Position numbers and translations under genes: made by a program
Notes under the pieces: model-generated
Told to the model about the DNA's origin: nothing
The model's input: the letters and a program-made list of their open reading frames with translations, nothing else
The model's database searches: none
Assembly (NCBI GenBank): GCA_963966185.1
Contig: CAWZYM010000244.1
Location: forward strand, 368,501 to 432,500
Source of the DNA: Rhabditoides inermis
Taxonomy: Eukaryota; Nematoda; Chromadorea; Rhabditida; Rhabditidae
DNA length: 64,000 nt
Direction of reading: 5' to 3'
Shown here: one piece after another, positions 1 through 9,715 of the stretch
Numbering within the stretch: position 1 is the stretch's first letter
Layout: each line of letters opens with the position of its first letter

Positions 1-3000
1 GAATCAGAGCAATCAAAAAGCACAATCACACGATAACATCAATGTACACGGAATAGTGAGTCGACAATGCAAAACATGAACAAAACGGTACGACTTTCGC
101 GGTGAGAGAAATAGAAACACGCACTGGGTATACGGTAAATACAAATTATTCAGTCATCAGGACGCGCCGTCCCCCCATTCCCTTTCCTCTCCTACTCTCT
201 CACTCAACATGAATCAGAGCAATCAAAAAGCACAATCACACGATAACATCAATGTACACGGAATAGTGAGTCGACAATGCAAAACATGAACAAAACGGTA
301 CGACTTTCGCGGTGAGAGAAATAGAAACACGCACTGGGTATACGGTAAATCAAATTATTCAGTCATCAGGACGCGCCGTCACTCCCCATTCTCCCCTTCC
401 TCTCCCACTCTCTCACTCAACATGAATCAGAGCAATCAAAAAGCACAATCACACGATAACATCAATGTACACAGAATAGTGAGTCGACAATGCAAAACAT
501 GAACAAAACGGTACGACTTTCGCAGTGAGAGAAATAGAAATACACACTGAGTATACGGTAAATCAAATTATTCAGGCATCAGGATGCGCCGTCTCTCCCC
601 CACTCTCTCACTCAACATAAATCAGAGTAATCAAAAGCACAATCACACGATAACATTAATGTACACGGAATAGTGAGTCGACAATGCAAAACATGAACAA
701 AACGGTACGACTTTCGCGGTGAGAGAAATAGAAACACGCACTGGGTATACGGTAAATCAAATTATTCAGGCATCAGTAGGGCCGTCCCCCATTCTCTCCT
801 TCCTCTCCCAATCTCTCACTCAACATGAATCAGAGCAATCAAAAAGCACAATCACACGATAACATCAATGTACACGGAATAGTGAGTCGACAATGCAAAA
901 CATGAACAAAACGGTACGACTTTCGCGATGAGAGAAATAGAAACACACACTGGGTATACGGTAAATCAAATTATTCAGGCATCAGGATGCGCCGTCTCTC
1001 CCCCACTCTCTCACTCAACATAAATCAGAGTAATCAAAAGCACAATCACACGATAACATTAATGTACACGGAATAGTGAGTCGACAATGCAAAACATGAA
1101 CAAAACGGTACGACTTTCGCGGTGAGAGAAATAGAAACACGCACTGGGTATACGGTAAATACAAATTATTCAGTCATCAGGACGCGCCGTCCCCCCATTC
1201 CCTTTCCTCTCCTACTCTCTCACTCAACATGAATCAGAGCAATCAAAAAGCTCAATCACACGATAACATCAATGTACACGGAATAGTGAGTCGACAATGC
1301 AAAACATGAACAAAACGGTACGACTTTCGCGATGAGAGAAATAGAAACACGCACTGGGTATACGGTAAATACAAATTATTCAGGCATCAGGACGCGCCGT
1401 CCCCCCATTCTCTCCTTCCTCTCCCACTCTCTCACTCAACATGAATCAGAGCAATCAAAAAGCACAATCACACGATAACATCAATGTACACAGAATAGTG
1501 AGTCGACAATGCAAAACATGAACAAAACGGTACGACTTTCGCGGTGAGAGAAATAGAAACACGCACTGGGTATACGGTAAATCAAATTATTCAGGCATCA
1601 GTAGGGCCGTCCCCCATTCTCTCCTTCCTCTCCCACTCTCTCACTCAACATGAATCAGAGCAATCAAAAAGCACAATCACACGATAACATCAATGTACAC
1701 GGAATAGTGAGTCGACAATGCAAAACATGAACAAAATGGTACGACTTTCGCGATGAGAGAAATAGAAACACACACTGGGTATACGGTAAATAAAATTATT
1801 CAGTCATCAGGACGCGCCGTCCCCCCATTCTCCCTTTCCTCTCCCACTCTCTCACTCAACATAAATCAGAGTAATCAAAAGCACAATCACACGATAACAT
1901 TAATGTACACGGAATAGTGAGTCGACAATGCAAAACATGAACGAACGGTACGACTTTCGCGGTGAGAGAAATAGAAACACGCACTGGGTATACGGTAAAT
2001 ACAAATTATTCAGTCATCAGGACGCGCCGTCCCCCCATTCTCCCTTTCCTCTCTCACTCTCTCACTCAACATAAATCAGAGTAATCAAAAGCACAATCAC
2101 ACGATAACATTAATGTACACGGAATAGTGAGTCGACAATGCAAAACATGAACGAACGGTACGACTTTCGCGGTGAGAGAAATAGAAACACGCACTGGGTA
2201 TACGGTAAATACAAATTATTCAGTCATCAGGACGCGCCGTCCCCCCATTCTCCCTTTCCTCTCCCACTCTCTCACTCAACATAAATCAGAGTAATCAAAA
2301 GCACAATCACACGATAACATTAATGTACACGGAATAGTGAGTCGACAATGCAAAACATGAACGAACGGTACGACTTTCGCGGTGAGAGAAATAGAAACAC
2401 GCACTGGGTATACGGTAAATACAAATTATTCAGTCATCAGGACGCGCCGTCCCCCCATTCTCCCTTTCCTCTCCCACTCTCTCACTCAACATAAATCAGA
2501 GTAATCAAAAGCACAATCACACGATAACATTAATGTACACGGAATAGTGAGTCGACAATGCAAAACATGAACGAACGGTACGACTTTCGCGGTGAGAGAA
2601 ATAGAAACACGCACTGGGTATACGGTAAATCAAATTATTCAGGCATCAGGATGCGCCGTCTCTCCCCCACTCTCTCACTCAACATAAATCAGAGCAATCA
2701 AAAAGCACAATCACACGATAACATCGATGCATACCAAATAGTGAGTCGACAATGCAAAACATGAACAGAACGGTACGACTTTCGCGGTGAGAGAAATAGA
2801 AACACGCACTGGGTATACGGTAAATAAAATTATTCAGGCATCAGGATGCGCCGTCTCTCCCCCACTCTCTCACTCAACATAAATCAGAGCAATCAAAAAG
2901 CACAATCACACGATAACATCAATGTACACAGAATAGTGAGTCGACAATGCAAAACATGAACAAAACGGTACGACTTTCGCGATGAGAGAAATAGAAACAC

Positions 3001-3045
3001 ACACTGGGTATACGGTAAATCGAATTATTCAGGGCATAAGGACGC
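1..3045. repeat. satellite array, ~15 tandem copies of a 193-213 bp unit
   Basis: Tandem copies begin near 1, 211, 424, 619, 827, 1022, 1231, 1443, 1652, 1863, 2073, 2283, 2493, 2686 and 2881. The last copy is cut short near 3045. Units fall in two length classes, about 209-213 bp and 193-195 bp. The difference lies in a CT-rich stretch just before each TCTCTCACTCAACAT motif. Four units from 1863 to about 2690 share exact 210-bp spacing and diagnostic variants (TAATCAAAAGC, ATGAACGAACGG), which suggests recent local amplification. Short open frames that cross units are chance frames. The array runs off the left edge, so its true size is unknown. Confidence 0.97.
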
Positions 3046-3083
3046 GCCTTCCCCCTCTCTTTTTATTCTGTTCATCTCCCCAC

Positions 3084-3259
3084 CTGTGCTTTCGTATGTC
3101 GTTGACTCCTCCGCTGCCGCTTCCGAGCCGTTCACTCGGGTTGTCCCTGCACAGTTTCTTCACGAGAGCAGTGGCCGTCTTTCCGATCCGCCTGTTCGGG
3201 ATCTCGAGAGCATTCACTTCCTTCAGGATCAGCGTGTACGTCTTCATCGGGTCAGACGC
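3084..3259 (-). pseudogene. displaced antisense copy of egl-4 kinase exon 16
   Basis: This 176-bp block has exactly the length of egl-4 exon 16 (34051-34226) and differs from it at three positions that I can count. Two change amino acids (LKGVDALE becomes LKEVNALE) and one is silent. It keeps a usable acceptor on its 5' side (TTTTTAG before GCGTCTGACCC) and the donor on its 3' side (CACAG before GTGGGGAG). The first bases of the downstream intron are also conserved (GTGGGGAGATGAACAG). No other kinase exon is found within reach, so it is an orphan exon. It lies directly against the satellite array. It could instead be an exon of a partial paralogue continuing to the left of the window. Confidence 0.9.
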
Positions 3260-3350
3260 CTAAAAACCCAACACTTTTATCACTTTCATCATCAGTCAGA
3301 GACTCTTCTTCTTTAAAGGTGTGATCAGTCTTTTCGAAACATCACCTTCA

Positions 3351-3395
3351 AAACGCCTTCGGAACACACTGTTTGGTCGTGTTCCGAAGGCGTTT
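3351..3395. repeat. perfect 17-bp hairpin
   Basis: Arms 3351-3367 and 3379-3395 (AAACGCCTTCGGAACAC and its complement) are perfect and enclose an 11-base loop. The hairpin lies between the orphan egl-4 exon and the palindromic element. No terminator or Helitron end signature follows it. Confidence 0.85.
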
Positions 3396-3430
3396 CTCTC
3401 CAGCGCTCCAGCCTGCTTCCACGCAGTCTC

Positions 3431-4250
3431 ACAAGGAGTGTCGTTTAGGTCACAGAAGCCGATGGTGATCAAACTGATATCAGAGATACCCTAGGAGGTC
3501 ACTAGTCAAAAACCGTTTTCAAATCCACATGACCGGCCATACGTTTCGAGATATTTTTACGTTTCAAATTTTGGAGCTAAACCGTGTGGATTGCTTTTGC
3601 GGTCTGTCACTTCAATCGCGCGAGCTGTGAAACAGCGGCGGTGGCCTAGTGGATAGAACGGCTGTCTGTCAAGCGGCAGGCTCTGGGTTCGCTCTCCGGA
3701 TATGCTTTTCATTTTGCCGATTCTCTCCGGACTTGTACTTTTTTGTTCGAATGGTTGGAGTCACGCATGGTGAGGGGGTCATGTGGAAACCTTCGTCGGT
3801 AATATTTTTCGAAATTTTTGAAAATGAATTCTAAAGAACGCAAACATTTTGTAATGAGCTCTAAACAAGACATATGACCGTTCGATTTGAAAAAAAAAGA
3901 AGATGATAGGAGTTTTCTACCAACTGCCCAATTGTAACCAAAAAGTACAAGTCAGGAGAGTATCGGCAAAATAAAAAGCATATCCGGAGAGCGAACCCAC
4001 AGCCTTCCGCTTGACAGACTGCCGCTCTACCCACTAGGCCACCGCCGCTGTTTCTCAGCTCGCGCGATTGGAGTGACAGACCGCAAAAGCAATCCACACG
4101 TTTTATCTCCAAATTTTGAAACGTAAATATCTCGAAACGTATGGCCGGTCATGTGGATTTGAAAACGGTTTTTGACTAGTGACCTCCTAGAGTATCTCTG
4201 ATATCAGTTTGATCACCATCGGCTTCTGTGGCCTAAACAACACTCCTTGT
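3431..4250. mobile_element. palindromic (foldback) element with a tRNA-like module in each arm
   Basis: Arms of roughly 310 bp (3431 to about 3750, and about 3940 to 4250) are inverted copies, a few percent diverged, around a spacer of about 190 bp. Each arm carries a tRNA-like module with RNA polymerase III promoter boxes. The one at 3635-3699 reads rightward (A box TGGCCTAGTGG, B box GGGTTCGCTCTC). The one at 3983-4047 reads leftward, so the two face each other. Nothing in it codes for protein. A 23-bp direct repeat (CAGCCTGCTT.CACGCAGTCTCA) occurs just left of it at 3409-3431 and again at 4366-4388, not adjacent to the right end. Confidence 0.8.
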
Positions 4251-4562
4251 CAGATAAACCAATGAAACACTACTCCCCTATCACATACTGATACTCTTCT
4301 CCCTCCCTCCTCTCTCTCCTTTTCTTCCTCTCAATTTCTCCCTTTGATCCATCCAGCTCTCTTCAGCCTGCTTTCACGCAGTCTCAGACAATCAATGCAG
4401 AGACAGTGAATGTAGGCTACAGAAATAGTTGAAATTGCAATCAACCATCTAACGATATACTTACAGTCTAAAAATTGTGATAACGATTGGGGAAGCATAA
4501 AAATCATTTCAATACGTATAGGGTGTGTTTTCGCACGACTCGAATAGACGTAAGATAATTGC
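4251..4562. other. non-coding spacer
   Basis: A CT-rich tract near 4300-4350 and the second copy of the 23-bp direct repeat (4366-4388) are the only structures seen. No exon with splice signals was found. In particular, the missing remainder of the HECT domain is not here. Confidence 0.5.
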
Positions 4563-4645
4563 AAAAAGTAGCATCGACAGACGGAATCGAACCAGAGCCT
4601 CTCTTCTGGATGGAGGAACTCACTATCCACTCGGCCACCAGGGCT
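4563..4645 (-). mobile_element. tRNA-derived SINE-like module
   Basis: On the minus strand an A box (TGGCCGAGTGG) and a B box (GGTTCGATTCC) are spaced as in a tRNA gene. The would-be acceptor stem halves do not pair, so this is not a working tRNA gene. It belongs with the other tRNA-like modules of the window. Confidence 0.65.
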
Positions 4646-4868
4646 CTGGCAGTTCGAAAACAGAAGATCTCATGCGCGGTATCAGAACTTTCGCGAGCCA
4701 TACGTCACTTCCGGTCGGAGTTCTGCGGCTGCATTTCTGGCTTCGACTTTCTATAGGGACTGCCTACAAACTAGTGTCGAGAGTTTGCGAGTTGTGGGGT
4801 TGAATGGGTGAATGGGTACAAGCGAGAGGGCGCTGCTGGCGCGCCCTTCCTGATTGTCTCCCACTGAC

Positions 4869-6460
4869 CGTCGAACATGATGTAGAACCGGCTGTTCCAC
4901 TCGTTTTCCTTCAGCCGGAACAGCTCTCGGAACGAGTCTGAGAAGATGTGCGAGCGACGCACGCGCACGGCAGTGTCCTCGCGACGAGAGTGGCTGAACA
5001 CACAACAGTCAGTCCCTGTCCCTTCTCCCATCTTCCCCCGTACCCCGTACCTATCCCACCTCCTGTTCTCATCCATGCCGGTGAGCTGCTTGCGGAAGTA
5101 CTTCCTCTTCACGTCGAAGTCGAGCAGCTTGGGTAAGTGGGTGAGGGCGGCGAACGGACTGCCGTCCGACAGAGACGACGGGTTCTGACGCAGAACTTGG
5201 TTCAACGCCTCGTGGTGCGTGCCATCTCGTGCCACCCGTGCCATTTCCATCCACAACACCACAACCACTCAACCACCGTCGTACCTGAACATATGCGTTT
5301 CTTGAGTAAAACTGTACTACTGCTGAACTAATAAAAGCACGCGCGATTTACAGCCGATAAAATCAATAGTGCAGAGTGCTGACCTGCTGACAGCGAATCG
5401 AGACCGTGTCGGTCGCCCCCGCCCGTCTCCGAAGGCGATCGACTCGGTCTCATCTTGCTCTTCGGGGCCGACGGGAGGGCCGACGAGTCCGAGCTGCGTC
5501 TCTCCATCCATGCATCCACACTGAAACAGAGCAGATTGGTTGGACAGGCTCTCCCACTCCCACTCACCCTTGTCGGCGTTGGGCGCGATGCGAAGGACGC
5601 GCTCGTTGTGTCCGGCTCCAGAGACAGTCATCCTGTCCACCCAGTTGGAGGGCCCGCTCTCCGTCTCCTCCTCCGCCAGGGGCTTCTCCGCGCATTGTCC
5701 AGCATCGCCATCATACACCACACGGCACAGTCGCACGAGGCAGCGTGCGTGCACACCGACTTGAGCACCTGCAAACAGTCGCCCATTGATGTGCTTGTGG
5801 CACTTCTACTCGGTCACCTTCTGGAGCTTGGGGAGGGCGACGTTGCCCTGCACGAGGAAGAGCATGATGAGGGTGACGATGGCCTCCCTGTCGACGACGG
5901 GCACGGCGCTGGAGCAGGCGGTGGCGGCCGAGCCGGCCATGCCCCCCACAGTCGGCGCCCCGTGGTGCGCCCCGTTGTTCGTGTACACCCGGCGCGGGTT
6001 CACCAACACACACAGTTACTCCCGCCTTATCCATCTATCGTGTATTCACCGGATGGGCCTCCATGGCGGCGGCGCGCAGTCGACGGACCTCTTCCACCAG
6101 ATTCTGCAGAAGCACCTCAAAACATTCACATCATCATCCGACACTAAATTTCATCACACAACACAACGCCTACAGTCACTTTTGAAACTGACTTGGAGTA
6201 CGGAATCGTCGACATCAGCGAGAACCTGTTGTCTGACATGAGGGAAGTGGGGAAGGAGGCGATGACAGCGAGCCGATCCTCGGCGGCCGGAGGGGGTGGA
6301 GGGGCAGCAGCCGCCGCCGCCGCAGCCTCCGCCGCACGCACCGCGCGCTCGTGGTTCGCGAGCACCTCCTAAAACACGCACACTTCAACACCACTCTCTG
6401 TTGTGTCACAAGTCTTGTCACTCACCGCGGCCGCAGCAGCGGCCGCAGCAGCATCCAAAT
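4869..6460 (-). CDS. eel-1: HUWE1/EEL-1-like HECT E3 ubiquitin ligase, C-terminal part, incomplete
   Basis: Minus-strand exons: about 6423-6460 (Ala-rich), 6193-6368, about 6055-6113, 5818 to about 6020, 5568-5768, 5384-5520, 5060 to about 5268, 4869-4993. The segment around LLDFDVKRKYFRKQL and REDTAVRVRRSHIF, then FRELFRLKENEW and RFYIMFD, matches the stretch leading into the HECT domain of HUWE1. LPKLQK followed by VLKSVCTHAAS fits an upstream helical region, and HVRQQVLADVDDSVLQ resembles a ubiquitin-binding motif of the family. The enzyme would ubiquitinate substrates through a HECT catalytic cysteine. That half of the domain (about 280 residues) is absent: after a good donor at 4868 no further HECT exon appears down to position 1. 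Homology also changes frame within 5568-5768 and within 6193-6368, and an in-frame TGA lies just upstream of 5268. It may be a pseudogene, a badly sequenced gene, or one whose last exons lie beyond the satellite. Confidence 0.72.
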
Positions 6461-7310
6461 AATGATCATATATCATTAAAAATAATTTCCGTAAAGAAAC
6501 TTGGGGAACCGGGAACTGCAGCCAGACACCACATGTTCGCAATTTCGAAATGATCGCATTATTCACATGATCTAGTAGCTTTTCGAAACACTTCAATTAA
6601 AAAAAAACAATTCTGTGGGCCAGCACGTAGGCATATGATTCTTATAACTCAACGCCTTCTTCTTGCCTTTAACATGCTCTTGCTCTTGGTTTGAACGTCA
6701 AGTCGACAAGAAATATGGAAAATTGAATGAACTGCGCCGACCGAAAAATGAGAACGTTGATATCACTTTACAACGACAATGATAATGTTATGTGGTGTTG
6801 CAGATTTATGAAAGTTGAAAGTAAATAGGCCGTTTCTAGTTTTTAATGAATGTCTTCACTTCACGGCTCTTCCAACATACTGAACAAGTGAGTGTACGCT
6901 AAACGAGAGAGGCAGAAACCAAAACATTCATTCAGATTAGAGCATAGAATTAAATAAGAAGTTATTTTTGGTATGATATTCTTATTGGAAAAACGAACAC
7001 GTTAACAAATACATTGTAATGTCGGTTGAAAACCGTTCATTCGTCAACAAAAAATGTTCACAAAATGTTCACGAAAGTTTATTTACAAACGACCAAAAGG
7101 TACGTGGGTGGGCCAATCAGTTGGTTGCCGCCATTGAAGAGGGAGAGAAAAAACAGAATGAAGGTAAACGAAATCAATATACATGCGGCAATTTTCTAAT
7201 GCGGGATTGACGGTAAACAAGCGAAGGAACAAAGAGTAGATCGAACAAGCAGACGGAGTCAACAAAATGTGTGAAGAAAACTAAATCCACAAAAAAATGA
7301 TACCACAAAA
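6461..7310. other. intron or intergenic DNA
   Basis: AT-rich DNA between the EEL-1-like exons and the unknown minus-strand gene. No exon with supporting splice sites was recognised, and the boundary between the two genes could not be fixed. Confidence 0.4.
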
Positions 7311-7317
7311 GAGCGAC

Positions 7318-7355
7318 CCTCAAACATGATGTAGAACCTGCTCTTCCACCCTCAT
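7318..7355 (-). pseudogene. relic of a HECT-domain exon
   Basis: On the minus strand about 12 codons read WKSRFYIMFEG. They parallel the 4869-4993 exon, which ends NSRFYIMFDG; about 27 of 30 bases agree. It lies upstream of the EEL-1-like exons, out of order for that gene, and has no neighbouring HECT sequence. It looks like a leftover of a second HECT-encoding copy or a short internal duplication. Confidence 0.55.
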
Positions 7356-7604
7356 ACAACAACATTTGTAAAATAAGATGAAACTGAACAATAATACGAG
7401 AAAGACTAAACATACTTCAGTTTCTACGGAAAGCTGAACGCATTCGAGCGAACAGGCTAGAGACGAAACGATCAGATGCATGCTAAAAAAACAGGTTTAA
7501 ACCATCATTCAATAGTTCCGATCGTATATAAACCACTATCAACATTAACAAAGAAGTAAATATCGAATCTCCTATACAACATCATATCAACATTTGTCTG
7601 AAAC

Positions 7605-8466
7605 CTACAACGACGGATGCTGCAGCGTCATTCCAATGAACGAGACGTCCGCGCACAGTCTGAAAACAAAGAATTAATAAATAATTTATCAATCTTACAG
7701 ATTAAAAGAGACAAACCTTTATCCATTCGGGGCGGGGTTCGGCCGAGTACTTGCGGAGAATCTCCTCAGCCTGGAGAGTGCTGGAAGTCGGCTCCGATTG
7801 TCCTGCCCCGGGCACAAAATAGATGCTCTGAATAGCAATAACAAAAAAATTGCATAAATATCAGGAAAACGCTCACATGACGCGGGTGAACAGTTCCGTT
7901 CATGAAAAGGGCGACAGTTGTAGAGAGACTCGGAAACGAATCAATGTCCACGAACATCATGACTTTGTTGACCGAATACTCCTGCAAAACACAATCACGA
8001 AACTCAAAAAGTGAACATAGGAAACGAGAAATGAAATGTTTCTTTTTAATCTAACACATATAAAACTATGATCTAACGGGTAGAAAACTAAGAAGAAACA
8101 CCACGCACCTTGGAGCCTGGAGAAACATAAAGAGTAGCTTTTTTGACGTCCGAGTTCACTGCCAGGACTGATCCCGCCATTGGCGAGGGGGAACCGCGAC
8201 GGTCACAACCGAGCAAGACTGCAAAGTACCTGTACCAGGTGTGGAACCAGTAATACCTCAGTAGAGAAATAAGTTTCTCGTTTTTCTAGACGCAAAAAAA
8301 CACATTTGATCATTCATTGAACATAATTAAGGGTAAGTTAAACTCACAAAGAACATCCTGATCGTCCAGAACAAGTAGAAGTCTCCCCCCCTTCTGTCAT
8401 AGCAGATCTCAAGCGCGTGAGACGACTCGTGCTTGACGACACGTCGAACTGCAAACATTAAAACAC

Positions 8467-8502
<36 letters not shown>

Positions 8503-9205
8503 GGAACGGAGAATCGAGCGCCAGACGATCATGTTGAGCATACTGCCCTTCATCACAGTCACCGGAAGATGCAGCTCGCTACAAAAGTTTAATACGCTCA
8601 CAATGAATGAAGTTATAGAAAAGTGGCACGCAACATACCTCCTCATTGTCACACACCCCGCCACCAGTAATGTCCAGCACGTCTAGAAAAAAATAAATGA
8701 ATGTCGAAAACATATTTTTGAAAAAAAAACTCACTCTGACTAGACTGCCCCAGCTGGCCGTGCTTGTGCGCGATGAACTCGAGTGTCTCGACATACCCGG
8801 TGGGTACGACCGAGAGGATGGCTGGCGCGTTGTCCGACCCTGCAACAGGAAGTTGAACACACTGATCGTACATCGTAATGATGTAACGAAGACTCACCAA
8901 CTGTGTGGCGGATGCACTCTTTCCACCCTCTCAACAGCGTTGAATCAAACATTGCGCCTACAAAGAGAAAAACAGCTACACGACAAAAAGGGTTTCACAA
9001 ACATTGTTCTTGAGGAGTGATGGAGATAGGCCTCCTTCTGTCGGCGATCCGGCGATCCGGCTGATCTGGCCGCGTCTAAACATACACAATACACGTGATA
9101 ATACTTATTACATTCAAACAGTACGTAAGGATGGGCGCTCGCTTGGCGCGGCGGTCCAGCACGTGGAGGTGGAGGAATGGAAGGGTCTATCCAAAAGTCC
9201 CCCAT
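7605..9205 (-). CDS. unrecognised multi-exon gene
   Basis: Probable exons, 5' to 3' on the minus strand: 9125-9205 (start MGDFWIDPSIPPPP), 9003-9075, 8898-8957, 8735-8839, 8639-8682, 8501-8578, about 8350-8448, 8109-8218, 7877-7981, 7717-7827 and about 7605-7655. Most are bounded by clear acceptors and donors. Protein-like stretches include FDSTLLRGWKECIRHTV, AILSVVPTGYVETLEFIAHK, SVLAVNSDVKKATLYVSPG and VMMFVDIDSFPSLSTTVAL. I do not recognise the family. Phases chain cleanly from 9205 to 8735 and from 8218 to 7717. The most protein-like frames of 8639-8682, 8501-8578 and 8350-8448 do not chain. A run of seven C near 8385-8392 is one place where a base could be miscounted. The gene is transcribed divergently from the CCM2-like gene. 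Confidence 0.6.
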
Positions 9206-9715
9206 CCGACTTTGTAGGAGAATCTGAATTAATGCAACGAATGAAACAGACAGGGAACGTATCGCGATCACATTGATTTACGAATCGAAAAATATCAATT
9301 GAACAATCAATAGCAATTATTCGAGAGAAAACATCAAAACGAGAGCGATTGTCATTCAACTAACAGTAATCTTACAAGATCAACGTGCCGCGCCGCCACG
9401 CTACGAATATTATAGTGATATTTACAACGATAGTGTACATGTATGTACTGTTTTGCACAAACATGCACAACATTGTCGGGTCGCCCCTCCTATCGCGCGC
9501 GGAACCTATCGCGATCATATCACAATTTCCCGTGATCACCGCGATTTGTTTGTCAGAGCGTTGTTGTTAGTGGATTGTCGATTTTTGGATGTGCGGTGTC
9601 TTACTTTCTCGGTTATTACATTCTTATAATTCTCTTTATCCGCGTACTACGTTATATAAATGTATATCACTTTTTACTAGTGAAATACGTCACTTTTTGT
9701 TTGGACGGCTTGACC
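9206..9715. promoter_or_regulatory. divergent promoter region
   Basis: About 510 bp separate the start codons of the unknown minus-strand gene and the plus-strand CCM2-like gene, so both promoters must lie here unless upstream exons exist. A CGCGATCA-type motif recurs near 9265, 9510 and 9535. No TATA box can be assigned with confidence. Confidence 0.5.

Noticed and set aside
1..3045. CRISPR-like array
   Set aside because: Units of about 200 bp repeat along their whole length with no unique spacers, and the DNA is nuclear eukaryotic.
3351..3395. Helitron 3' end hairpin
   Set aside because: No CTRR-type terminus follows the hairpin and no matching 5' TC end was found.
3637..3710. Functional tRNA gene
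   Set aside because: A and B boxes fit, but the acceptor-stem halves do not pair. The same applies to the modules at 4563, 23505, 37828, 38091, 39274, 39465, 58374, 58563, 59373 and 61765.
5455..6147. 230-codon plus-strand open frame
   Set aside because: It is the complement of well-supported EEL-1-like minus-strand exons and reads through their introns.
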